Origin: Chryseobacterium balustinum
GTDB lineage: Bacteria; Bacteroidota; Bacteroidia; Flavobacteriales; Weeksellaceae
Reading direction: 5' to 3'
Assembly (NCBI RefSeq): GCF_900168205.1
Contig: NZ_FUZE01000020.1
Span: 19,224-83,223, forward strand
Length of the DNA: 64,000 nucleotides
Below, piece after piece: positions 32,484 through 40,228 of this stretch. Below the pieces are notes generated by a model, which worked only from the letters and a program-made list of their open reading frames with translations, had not been told where the DNA came from and ran no database searches. The translations under genes and the position numbers were made by a program. The first letter of the stretch is position 1. The number at the start of each line of letters is the position of its first letter.

Positions 32484-33008
32484 ATGAAAAATTCAGTTTT
32501 ATTAATAGGTCTTTTATTAATTGTATCATGCAGGAAAGGGAATCCTTCACAAGGAATGAAGACAGATTCTGTAGTAGTTTCGGAACAGTCTGAAAATGCT
32601 TTACCAGTAGATTCTGCCAATTCGAAAATAAGTAACGATACTTTGCAACCAGTAAATACAAAATCGGATGAAAATTTAAACAAGCAAAATGGTGAAACCG
32701 TAAAGTTGGTTGATGGCGAAAAACTTCCATCCACATTAGAATTTGAGTTTACAGATAAAATTCAAAAAGCCGTTGTAAGAATTGCAAATTATAAGAAAGA
32801 TCAATTGAAAGCGAACATTATTCCTGAAAATAATAATATGAATATTCGTTTTAATCAAATTAAAACGCCCGACGGAAAATACGACGGTCCGTTTGGAAGA
32901 GAAATTTCTTATAAAATTTCGAGCAAAGGCGAGGTTTGGCTTATTATCGGAAAAAATCTGATGGCAGATGGCGAAAATACGGGTCGATTTTCTGTCAGAA
33001 TAGAATAA
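32484..33008 (+). CDS. Hypothetical lipoprotein
   Basis: 174 aa. MKNSVLLIGLLLIVSC is an SPII signal peptide with lipobox IVSC. The next 60 residues are a low-complexity Ser/Asn/Lys linker. The C-terminal 110 residues (LEFEFTDKIQKAVVRIANYKKDQLKANIIPENNNMNIRFNQIKTPDGKYDGPFGREISYKI) form one predicted beta-sandwich that I cannot name. It is 6 bp after the DUF4153-like gene and probably on the same transcript. It should be anchored at the outer or inner membrane facing the periplasm. Confidence 0.8.
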   Translation: MKNSVLLIGLLLIVSCRKGNPSQGMKTDSVVVSEQSENALPVDSANSKISNDTLQPVNTKSDENLNKQNGETVKLVDGEKLPSTLEFEFTDKIQKAVVRIANYKKDQLKANIIPENNNMNIRFNQIKTPDGKYDGPFGREISYKISSKGEVWLIIGKNLMADGENTGRFSVRIE

Positions 33009-33051
33009 ATTGGTATAGTTTATGCAAATGTAATTTTCAAATTTTAATTTT

Positions 33052-33567
33052 ATGAAAAAGATATTTTCATTAGCAATAATATCATCCATCGCTTTGACGA
33101 GTTGTGGTGCGGTACAGTCGATTGTACAAAATACATTTCCATACACAACCAATGTTTTGGTCTCTACAGGAGTGCCTGCAGATAAAGAAGTTTCTTCTAC
33201 AGCCACTGCATCAAATGTGCAGACTTGGGTAGGCGGAAACAACAATGCGCAGATTAAAGATGTAAGAATTTCTGATGCTAAAATTTCTGTAGCTTCACCA
33301 AGTGGCGGTAATTTGAGCGCCTTGAAATCTATAAAAATCTATATCTCCTCAAATGGAACTGGTGAAAAATTAGTAGCTTCGAGATCCGCAATTGATACCA
33401 ATTTTTCAAGTTTAAATTTAGATTTAAATAATGATACCGGTTTTCTTGATTCTGTAGTGAAAAGTTCGGGCTTAACAGTAAGAACCGTTTACGAACTTAA
33501 AAACCAGACAAGCTCTGATATGAATCTGAAAGTTGCATTAAACTTTAGCAGCGTTCCGGTAAGATAA
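33052..33567 (+). CDS. Hypothetical lipoprotein, beta-rich
   Basis: 171 aa. Lipobox LTSC after MKKIFSLAIISSIA. The mature part starts GAVQSIVQNTFPYTTNVLVSTG and then has alternating strands (DVRISDAKISVASPSGGNLSALKSIKIYISSNGTGEKLVASRS) ending with LKVALNFSSVPVR, a late strand typical of this lineage-specific family. The type is frequent in Chryseobacterium, often called hypothetical. It may be co-transcribed with the preceding lipoprotein gene (43-bp gap). A bidirectional terminator follows. Confidence 0.8.
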   Translation: MKKIFSLAIISSIALTSCGAVQSIVQNTFPYTTNVLVSTGVPADKEVSSTATASNVQTWVGGNNNAQIKDVRISDAKISVASPSGGNLSALKSIKIYISSNGTGEKLVASRSAIDTNFSSLNLDLNNDTGFLDSVVKSSGLTVRTVYELKNQTSSDMNLKVALNFSSVPVR

Positions 33568-33587
33568 AACTTTTTAACATAAACATC

Positions 33588-33618
33588 AAAAGCTTTCTTA
33601 TTTTGTAAGAAAGCTTTT
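33588..33618. terminator. Bidirectional terminator between convergent genes
   Basis: AAAAGCTTTCTTA and TAAGAAAGCTTTT, perfect 13-bp stem with a TTTTG loop. Confidence 0.92.
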
Positions 33619-33637
33619 GTCATATAAAGAATTTGTG

Positions 33638-34483
33638 TTACTTGACTTTGTAAATAGAGATTTCTGCTTCGGTAGCTGTTGTTAGATCTATAGTAGCTAC
33701 AGATTGCCTGTTAACGCCAAACTGGATCTTGTCTCCGGCATTAAGAGTATAGAGATGACTAATTATGGTTTGTGTTATACTCACTGTAATAACTAATGCA
33801 ACACTTATCCCACCAAATCCTTTGGTATCTAAAGCTGCTGCTGTACTTGAGCCAGAAGGTGTTCTGCTAATAACAATTCCGGAATTTGTAAGGAGCGAAA
33901 CACTTGCGCCTGAACCTTCTTTATAACTATAACTAATATGATATAGACCCGTTGAAGGAACTGTATAAACGCCATTGCTCATACTTGTGGATGGAACCTG
34001 AACTGTTGTTGTTCCTCCTGTACTACCACCGAGATTTAAATTTACAAGACCGCCACCAATATTCACACCTAAAAGAGTGAACGTACTATTAAATTTTGCA
34101 GAATAAGCTCCATCGCCTGCAGTACCAATATTTGCCGTAGTAGGCAGCTTAAACCAAAGTCCAGGATTTCCACTTGAATTATTAGTAACAGCATCGTACA
34201 TAAATAAACCAGCAGTTGTAACGCCGTTTGTTTTAGGCCCAGTAGTCGTTGCTGGACTTGTAACATAGACAATAGCACCATTTTGCGCGGCGGTATAAGC
34301 GGCTTCTTTTAATCTAAGGGAGTCTCCGGAAATTCTTGGAGCGATAATTCCGTCTGCAAAAGTAAGGTCTGCTTTTTTTTGAACATGCAGTGTAGCTTTA
34401 GGGTTGGCTGTGTTAATACCCACTTGGGCATTGGTGTTGTAACCCATTATAAATAGGACTACAATAAGGTAGTAGTTTTTCAT
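33638..34483 (-). CDS. Secreted beta-rich protein with VGINTxNPxATLHV start
   Basis: 281 aa. The signal peptide MKNYYLIVVLFIMGYNTNA is followed at once by QVGINTANPKATLHVQ, the start of a large Flavobacteriia family of secreted proteins that often precede tail-fibre-like or C1q-like domains. The C-terminal 140 residues (VQVPSTSMSNGVYTVPSTGLYHISYSYKEGSGASVSLLTNSGIVISRT..LNAGDKIQFGVNRQ) fit a C1q/TNF-type jelly roll. No T9SS tail is present. Surface adhesion is plausible but unproven. It stands alone between two terminator or leader regions. Confidence 0.82.
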   Translation of the reverse strand: MKNYYLIVVLFIMGYNTNAQVGINTANPKATLHVQKKADLTFADGIIAPRISGDSLRLKEAAYTAAQNGAIVYVTSPATTTGPKTNGVTTAGLFMYDAVTNNSSGNPGLWFKLPTTANIGTAGDGAYSAKFNSTFTLLGVNIGGGLVNLNLGGSTGGTTTVQVPSTSMSNGVYTVPSTGLYHISYSYKEGSGASVSLLTNSGIVISRTPSGSSTAAALDTKGFGGISVALVITVSITQTIISHLYTLNAGDKIQFGVNRQSVATIDLTTATEAEISIYKVK

Positions 34484-34694
34484 GGTTATTTAGTTTTTGG
34501 TCTTATAAAGGTATATAAAAAATATATTATAATTCCATAAATAAATAACATTTAATGTGAATTTTATTATTTTACCGTATTTATACGGTGTTTTCCGTTG
34601 TTTTTATTGGGTTTTATTACGAATTGTATAGATTTAAACTATTAAATGAAAGTAATTTATTAGAAAGAGACACTTATTGTATAGGTAGGGATTG

Positions 34695-35144
34695 TTATTG
34701 TTTTGTAAGAGTGTCCATTACAATAGTGACGGGTCCGTCATTAGTGAGTGATACTTTCATGTCTGCTCCAAAAATACCAGATTCAATTAGTAAATCTGAT
34801 TTTGAAAGTTCTTCTTTAAAATATTCGAAAAGAGGAATTGCTTTATCGGGTTTTGCAGCTTTTATAAAGGATGGGCGATTGCCTTTTTTGTAATCTGCGA
34901 TCAAAGTAAATTGACTGATGCACAAAATCTCTCCATTGATATCTTTAATAGATAAATTGAGTTTGTCGTTTTCATCACTAAAAACTCTCAGGTTTAAAAT
35001 TTTCTGTATAAGCCAGTCTGCATCTGATCTTTCATCATTTTCATCAATTCCAATCAGAAGCATAAAGCCGGTATTTATTTCACCTACAATGTTTCCTTCT
35101 ACTTTTACAGAAGCTTCAGAAACTCTTTGTATTACTGCTTTCAT
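34695..35144 (-). CDS. dtd: D-aminoacyl-tRNA deacylase
   Basis: 149 aa, the usual size. It opens MKAVIQRVSEASVKVEGNIVGEI, the conserved start. The catalytic signature LCISQFTLIADYKKGNRPSF near residue 77 carries the Ser-Gln-x-Thr motif. The C-terminal motif usually read as SNDGPVT is here LTNDGPVTIVMDT, close to it. The enzyme removes D-amino acids from tRNAs in the cytoplasm. Its ATG overlaps the stop of the preceding lipoprotein gene (TAATG), indicating coupled translation. Confidence 0.96.
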   Translation of the reverse strand: MKAVIQRVSEASVKVEGNIVGEINTGFMLLIGIDENDERSDADWLIQKILNLRVFSDENDKLNLSIKDINGEILCISQFTLIADYKKGNRPSFIKAAKPDKAIPLFEYFKEELSKSDLLIESGIFGADMKVSLTNDGPVTIVMDTLTKQ

Positions 35145-35608
35145 TAATTATATAGGCTTAAATTTTTTGTAGCGGCATCATAGTTCCAAAAATAAGTTTT
35201 TGGAGGAAGTCCTGTTGTTGCTCCTTGAGCTGGAGAGCCATTATTAAGAAACCATTTAGAATTGTCTTTTGGACAGATGATATACAAATTGTCTTTTACT
35301 TCCAAAGTAGTGTTGCTGTCGGGGCAAAGATGAGGTGCATTTCTGTCATACACTCTAAACGTAGCCGGATTGTCTAGGGTTCTTACTACGATCAATCCTC
35401 TTGTGCCAGATTGCTGTTCGTCAATGTAAATAGGCTGCCCCACAAAGTTGAGGTTGTTGTAGGCTGCAAGATTCAGATTTAGATTTACATTGATTGTTGA
35501 AATGGGAAAACAGCTTACGGTATCGTCACGGTTACTGCATGAGTTTATATTTAAAAAACTGAATGTCAGTAAGATGAAAATTGATATGATTGAGAAAGTT
35601 TTTTTCAT
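35144..35608 (-). CDS. Lipoprotein with a possible degenerate Rieske-like fold
   Basis: 154 aa from the ATG at 35606-35608; the longer frame adds an AT-rich leader. Signal MKKTFSIISIFILLTFSFLNINSC ends with a lipobox-like NSC. The mature part has YNNLNFVGQPIYIDEQQSGTRGLIVVRT then NAPHLCPDSNTTLEVKDNLYIICPKDNSKWFLNNGSPAQGATTGLPPKTYFWNYD. That order resembles a Rieske domain (loop 1 CPH.., loop 2 CP.HGS.F, then a GPA.. motif), but the cluster ligands are disordered: PHLC and ICPKDNSKW lack the paired Cys-His pattern. It may no longer bind an iron-sulfur cluster. Its stop overlaps the dtd start. Confidence 0.72.
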   Translation of the reverse strand: MKKTFSIISIFILLTFSFLNINSCSNRDDTVSCFPISTINVNLNLNLAAYNNLNFVGQPIYIDEQQSGTRGLIVVRTLDNPATFRVYDRNAPHLCPDSNTTLEVKDNLYIICPKDNSKWFLNNGSPAQGATTGLPPKTYFWNYDAATKNLSLYN

Positions 35609-35717
35609 TACTATATAAATTTTTATATATTTGTAAAACAATAACGATTAACACACAAAAACATTGTCCGGCAAATGTCGGATAATTTTTTTTATACCAA
35701 AACTAAATTTTAAAATT

Positions 35718-36188
35718 ATGGCGAGCTATGTAACTAAGGTAGGATTAGATAAAATGAAAGCTGAGCTGGAGCAATTGGAAAAAATAGAAAGACCAAAAAT
35801 TACTCAACAGATCGCTGAGGCAAGAGATAAAGGAGATTTGTCTGAAAATGCAGAATATGATGCGGCGAAAGAAGCGCAGGGAATGTTGGAAATGAGAATC
35901 TCTAAACTAAAAGATGTTGTTACAACTTCAAAAGTGATTGATGAAACTTTGCTTGATACTTCAAAGGTTTCTATCCTTACTACGGTAAGATTAATGAATA
36001 ACGATACAAAGAAAGAACAGACTTTTAAATTGGTTCCGGATAATGAAAGTGACTTGAAAACAGGCAAGATTTCTGTAAATACTCCTATCGCAAAAGGATT
36101 ATTAGGAAAAGTAGTGGGCGAGACTGCTGAGATTACCCTTCCCAACGGTAATAAATTATCATTTGAAGTTTTAGAAATTACACTTTAA
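35718..36188 (+). CDS. greA: Transcription elongation factor GreA
   Basis: 156 aa from the ATG at 35718; the longer frame begins in an AT-rich leader. The N-terminal coiled coil (KMKAELEQLEKIERPKITQQIAEARDKGDLSENAEYDAAKEAQGMLEMRISKLKDVV) carries the acidic tip residues DLSENAEYD that reach the RNA polymerase active site. The C-terminal FKBP-like domain contains VRLMNNDTKKEQTFKLVPDNESD and PIAKGLLGKVVGETAEITLPNG. It rescues backtracked polymerase by stimulating transcript cleavage. It is 4 bp before a HIT-family gene and probably in the same operon. Confidence 0.97.
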   Translation: MASYVTKVGLDKMKAELEQLEKIERPKITQQIAEARDKGDLSENAEYDAAKEAQGMLEMRISKLKDVVTTSKVIDETLLDTSKVSILTTVRLMNNDTKKEQTFKLVPDNESDLKTGKISVNTPIAKGLLGKVVGETAEITLPNGNKLSFEVLEITL

Positions 36189-36192
36189 AAAA

Positions 36193-36582
36193 ATGAGCTC
36201 AATTTTCACAAAAATAATCAATGGAGAAATTCCTGCTTATAAAATAGCGGAAGACGAAAATTTTGTGGCATTCTTAGATGCTATGCCTTTGGTAAAAGGC
36301 CATACACTCGTTGTTCCTAAAAAAGAAGTAGACCTGATTTTTGATTTGGAAACAGAAGAATATAAAAATCTTTGGGCTTTCGCTCAAGAAGTTGCTCAAA
36401 AAGTGAAAAATGCAATACCTTGTGTAAGAGTAGGAGTAGCGGTGGTGGGACTAGAGGTTCCTCACGCTCATATTCACCTGATTCCGCTAAATAAAGTGGA
36501 AGAAATGAACTTTAAAAACGAAAGACTGAAACTTTCTGCGGAAGAATATTCCGAAATTCAAAATTTAATAATTAATTCTTAA
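36193..36582 (+). CDS. HIT-family nucleotide hydrolase (HinT-like)
   Basis: 129 aa. SIFTKIINGEIPAYKIAEDENFVAFLDAMPLVKGHTLVVPKKE is the standard N-terminal half. The catalytic triad motif is PHAHIHLIPL near residue 92 (HxHxH). HIT proteins hydrolyse aminoacyl-adenylates or AMP-amidates. It is cytoplasmic, and the 4-bp gap makes it the second gene of the greA operon, an arrangement common in Flavobacteriia. Confidence 0.95.
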   Translation: MSSIFTKIINGEIPAYKIAEDENFVAFLDAMPLVKGHTLVVPKKEVDLIFDLETEEYKNLWAFAQEVAQKVKNAIPCVRVGVAVVGLEVPHAHIHLIPLNKVEEMNFKNERLKLSAEEYSEIQNLIINS

Positions 36583-36594
36583 CAATACAGAAGG

Positions 36595-36618
36595 TCGTAA
36601 AAAAGAAATTTTTTACGA
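36595..36618 (+). terminator. Terminator after the HIT gene
   Basis: TCGTAAAAAA / TTTTTTACGA stem with a short GAA loop, followed by TTTTCTTT. Confidence 0.75.
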
Positions 36619-36647
36619 TTTTCTTTAATAATATATTAATAATCAAG

Positions 36648-37835
36648 ATGAACTCAAACCAATGTTCTTTCTGTGGTAAGAAAAGAAATGAAGTGCAAAT
36701 GCTGATTTCAGGACAAAATGGCTTTATTTGCGAAAACTGTATTGAGCAGGCTCATACAATTGTAAAAGATACGGTTTCGCCAGCAGGATTTTCACCAGCT
36801 GAATCTATAGACGAGCTTAAAAAACCTAAGGAAATAAAAGAATTTCTTAATCATTATGTCATAGGACAAGATCAGGCAAAAAAACAACTTTCCATTGCAG
36901 TATATAATCATTATAAAAGATTATTGCATGCAAAAGATGAAAACCGTGAAGTAGAGCTTGAAAAATCAAATATCATCATGATTGGTGAAACAGGAACGGG
37001 AAAAACGCTTTTGGCTAAAACCATTGCTAAAGAACTTAATGTTCCTTTCTGTATTGTTGATGCTACTATTTTAACGGAAGCTGGTTATGTGGGGGAAGAT
37101 GTTGAGAGTATTCTTTCGAGACTTTTAATGGTTGCCGATTATGATGTAGAAAAAGCAGAAAAAGGGATTGTTTTTATTGATGAAATTGATAAAATTGCCA
37201 GAAAATCTGATAATCCGAGTCTTACAAGAGATGTTTCAGGAGAAGGTGTGCAGCAGGGTTTGTTGAAGCTTTTGGAAGGAAGCATCGTGAATGTTCCGCC
37301 ACAAGGAGGGAGAAAACATCCTGATCAAAAATATATTCAGGTAAATACTCAGAATATTTTATTCATTGCGGGTGGTGCTTTTGACGGTATTAAAGAAATT
37401 ATCGAAAGAAGAATGAATAAGCAGGCGATTGGTTTCAGTGCTGAAAAGATTAATAAAACAGAAGAAGATGAATATGTTTTAACAAATATTAACGCCATCG
37501 ACCTTCGCTCATTTGGATTGATTCCTGAGCTTTTAGGAAGATTTCCAATCATTACCTATCTCGAAAAGCTAACCAAAGAGACGATGATTAGAATCATGAA
37601 AGAGCCTAAAAACTCTATTGTTAATCAATTTGTAGAGCTTTTTAAAATGGACGGTACAAAATTGGTGTTTACTGATGAGGCTATAGAGATTATTGTTGAT
37701 GAGACTATGGAAAAAGGTTTGGGAGCCAGGGGGTTACGAGGAACTACAGAAAAAGTCTTAGAAGATTATATGTTTACCGTTGGAGAGCATGATGAGATTG
37801 TTCTTACAAAAGATAATATTTTGATTGTTAAGTGA
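36648..37835 (+). CDS. clpX: ATP-dependent Clp protease ATPase subunit ClpX
   Basis: 395 aa, within family range. The zinc-binding domain has CSFCGKKRNEVQMLISG..CENCIEQA (residues about 6-36). Walker A is MIGETGTGKTLLAKTIAKEL near 111, Walker B IVFIDEIDKIARK near 174, sensor-1 and pore loops include GYVGEDVES and RDVSGEGVQQGLLKLLEG, and the C-terminal AAA lid has GARGLRGTTEKVLEDYMFTV. It unfolds substrates for ClpP in the cytoplasm. clpP is not in this window, so it is encoded elsewhere. Confidence 0.98.
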   Translation: MNSNQCSFCGKKRNEVQMLISGQNGFICENCIEQAHTIVKDTVSPAGFSPAESIDELKKPKEIKEFLNHYVIGQDQAKKQLSIAVYNHYKRLLHAKDENREVELEKSNIIMIGETGTGKTLLAKTIAKELNVPFCIVDATILTEAGYVGEDVESILSRLLMVADYDVEKAEKGIVFIDEIDKIARKSDNPSLTRDVSGEGVQQGLLKLLEGSIVNVPPQGGRKHPDQKYIQVNTQNILFIAGGAFDGIKEIIERRMNKQAIGFSAEKINKTEEDEYVLTNINAIDLRSFGLIPELLGRFPIITYLEKLTKETMIRIMKEPKNSIVNQFVELFKMDGTKLVFTDEAIEIIVDETMEKGLGARGLRGTTEKVLEDYMFTVGEHDEIVLTKDNILIVK

Positions 37836-37837
37836 TT

Positions 37838-37870
37838 TTGTTTTTTTTTTAGAAAAAATTTATATCTTTA
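37838..37870 (+). promoter_or_regulatory. Predicted promoter of the T9SS protein gene
   Basis: TTG (37838-37840), a 22-bp spacer, then TATCTTTA (37863-37870), one base off TAnnTTTG. It lies immediately after the clpX stop and 38 bp before the next ATG. Confidence 0.6.
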
Positions 37871-37908
37871 CACTGAATATTTTTTTTGACACAAAAAAAC
37901 AGTATACA

Positions 37909-39918
37909 ATGAAAAAAAGTTTATTAACTATCGGAATTTTAGCAACCGGTTTATCTGTTCAGGCGCAGACTGTTCTACTTCATGTAGACGATACCGCTAA
38001 AATGTATGTAAGTAATGGTGCCCTCGTTTACAATGGGGGAGGAGTACAGACCAGAGGTAATGGTAACATTGACCTTCATGGTAATATGATGGTTGTAGGA
38101 AGTAATGCGACGGATGTCTTCAGGACAATTGATGCAAGTTCTAACCCTAAAACGACTGGGGCAAATGTTATTTTACGATTAAATTCCCCTTCTCTAGCAA
38201 CTTATGCAACTTCTACTTATGGACAATTGTACATAACGAATTTGACACAAGATAAAATTACAGGTATTGTAGATAAGGAGTATAAAGCTGTTAACCAAGG
38301 AAGTTTTCAACAAATGGCTTTCCCTTTTGCTAATAAAACAGTACAAAGTATTGCTACTGATTTAGGAAAAGCGGTTAATTTTACAGGTAATAGATCAACT
38401 TCGTCTTTAGCATATTGGGATAATACCAAGACGGTAATGAGAATTGTTAATCCTGCTACTACTACGGATTTAGGAAATTCAACTTTGCTGTATGGTCCAA
38501 CTACTTATTTCGCAGTAGGAACTAGTGGATGGAATCCTACTCCTGCAAATTCAGATGTACTCACTTTAAAAGGAGTTCCTTATTCAGATGCTGTAGCTTC
38601 TACAAGTAGTGTGAATCTTACAGGTGGAGGTGTAGGAATTGACTATGGAAGTTCAGGGCAATACATAAATTATTTTGGTGAAAGATACAACAGCTATCTT
38701 AATGATCCATTTGATACAAGCTGGACTCCAAATTATGGAAAAGAGCTTTATCAGTATGGAAATCCATTCTTAACCAATCTTGATTTAAGCTGGATTGGTG
38801 CAGATGTAGGTGAGCCAGGAACAACAAAAGATGGTAATCGACTTCCAATTAAAGGGATAAGATTCTCACAGGAAGGTGTAAATTATTCTACCTCAGGGGG
38901 AACAACAACAGCTACAAATAGAACTATAACATTTAGCCGTAATGCTTCAGGTGCTACTATTCCTGCAGGTGATGTGAATAGCTTAGTGATTAAACCTTTG
39001 GGAGTTGTTTATATTAAACTTGATCCTAGTTTAATAACTACTTATTCTGCTGCTAATTTAAACAGATCATTAAATTTTAATACGACAAGACGCTTTGCGA
39101 CTGCTGCAAGAGATGCTGGGTCTTATTCTGTCACTGCAGCTAAGAATACACCTTCACCAACGTTGAAGCAATTAGGTGTTATTGCCTTAGATAGTCAGGA
39201 TAATGAAATTTCTAGAACATATTATGTAGTTCGTGATAATGCAACGACTGGATATAGCTCAGTAACTACTTTACAAGCTAATTTAGGATATAATAGTAGT
39301 AATGCTCCTATCAATGGACCTATTTATACCAATGAAGAGTATATTACTGGTGGGATAGATCCTACTTATGCCTCTCAATATAATTTGTATATTAATGAAG
39401 CTAATGAGGCAAACTTTTTACATAAAAAAATACCATTAACACTTAACTCTCCTGAGATAAGTAAGCTGAAGTTTGAAATTAGAGAAGATGCCGCGTTAAT
39501 TCCTGCAAACCAATCTGCATTAAGCGCAGGTGAAAGTTTTTGGATAAAGATTAATGGTGCCAACGTTATGTTATCTCAAAATCAAGTTATAAGCGCAGGG
39601 TCAGTAACTCAAGCAGGTCTTTATTATGGAGAACCACAGCCAGAAACTGTTTTAGGAACTTCAGATTTAGCTAAAAAGAGTGGTACAATTGTAACTTATG
39701 AAAAATCTTCAGATAATTTTGTAGCTATATTTGACAAGAATTGGAAAAATGCAGATATTACAATTTTTGATATGAGTGGTAAACTAATTAATTCTGAAAA
39801 AGGAGTTAATACGAAATCTAATCATACGTTAAATATTCCTAAACAATTAAATAATGGTTATTTGATTACGATAAAGGCTGATAACGGACAAGTATATAAC
39901 ACAAAAATAATGAGATAA
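37909..39918 (+). CDS. Large secreted protein with a type IX secretion sorting domain
   Basis: 669 aa from the ATG at 37909; the longer frame from 37825 overlaps clpX and its promoter. Signal peptide MKKSLLTIGILATGLSVQAQ. The middle is a long beta-rich region with no named domain (repeated YNGGG, NRSTSS, FSRNASGATIPAGDVNSLVIKPLG). The last 80 residues from LGTSDLAKKSG to YNTKIMR fit a T9SS type A sorting tail (ITIFDMSGKLIN.. NGYLITIKADNGQVYNTKIMR). It should be exported across the outer membrane and surface-attached or released. The following small PID-CTERM-like gene is 9 bp away and probably co-expressed. Confidence 0.87.
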   Translation: MKKSLLTIGILATGLSVQAQTVLLHVDDTAKMYVSNGALVYNGGGVQTRGNGNIDLHGNMMVVGSNATDVFRTIDASSNPKTTGANVILRLNSPSLATYATSTYGQLYITNLTQDKITGIVDKEYKAVNQGSFQQMAFPFANKTVQSIATDLGKAVNFTGNRSTSSLAYWDNTKTVMRIVNPATTTDLGNSTLLYGPTTYFAVGTSGWNPTPANSDVLTLKGVPYSDAVASTSSVNLTGGGVGIDYGSSGQYINYFGERYNSYLNDPFDTSWTPNYGKELYQYGNPFLTNLDLSWIGADVGEPGTTKDGNRLPIKGIRFSQEGVNYSTSGGTTTATNRTITFSRNASGATIPAGDVNSLVIKPLGVVYIKLDPSLITTYSAANLNRSLNFNTTRRFATAARDAGSYSVTAAKNTPSPTLKQLGVIALDSQDNEISRTYYVVRDNATTGYSSVTTLQANLGYNSSNAPINGPIYTNEEYITGGIDPTYASQYNLYINEANEANFLHKKIPLTLNSPEISKLKFEIREDAALIPANQSALSAGESFWIKINGANVMLSQNQVISAGSVTQAGLYYGEPQPETVLGTSDLAKKSGTIVTYEKSSDNFVAIFDKNWKNADITIFDMSGKLINSEKGVNTKSNHTLNIPKQLNNGYLITIKADNGQVYNTKIMR

Positions 39919-39927
39919 AAAATATTT

Positions 39928-40167
39928 ATGAAAAACAAATTAATTATTCTATTCGCATTGTTTGTATCTCAACTATCTTTGTTTGCTCAAGGGAATTCTG
40001 GGACAATATCAGGAGGTCCAGGTGCTCCCCCTGATCCGCAAACTGAAGCTGATGGTCCTGGTGCAGTCGCTACTTCTCCCATCGATATGTATGTTTATGT
40101 ATTAGCGATAGTAGCAATTCTGGTAATCGCCTATTTCGCTAAAAGATACAAAACTCAAAAAATATAA
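39928..40167 (+). CDS. Small PID-CTERM-like sorting-domain protein
   Basis: 79 aa. Signal peptide MKNKLIILFALFVSQLSLFAQ, then a Gly/Pro/Asp-rich linker (GTISGGPGAPPDPQTEADGPGAVATS), then PIDMYVYVLAIVAILVIAYFAKRYKTQKI. The PID motif, a single membrane helix and a basic tail have the tripartite form of PID-CTERM proteins found across Flavobacteriia, thought to be sorted by a dedicated transpeptidase. The match is by pattern, not by alignment. It closely follows a T9SS cargo gene, so a surface-assembly role is plausible. Confidence 0.75.
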   Translation: MKNKLIILFALFVSQLSLFAQGNSGTISGGPGAPPDPQTEADGPGAVATSPIDMYVYVLAIVAILVIAYFAKRYKTQKI

Positions 40168-40187
40168 AAATAACATTAAAATATTTT

Positions 40188-40217
40188 AAACTCTCTGATT
40201 AGTCGGAGAGTTTTTTT
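40188..40217 (+). terminator. Terminator after the PID-CTERM-like gene
   Basis: AAACTCTC (40188-40195) and GAGAGTTT (40206-40213) with a T7 run, 8-bp stem. Confidence 0.85.
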
Positions 40218-40228
40218 ATTTTTACATT

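Noticed and set aside
34588..34893. Plus-strand frame across the dtd 3' end
   Set aside because: Overlaps dtd in antisense and has poor composition; dtd is certain.
39928..40167. Calling the small protein a signal peptidase
   Set aside because: No catalytic residues; the tripartite tail fits a sorting signal instead.
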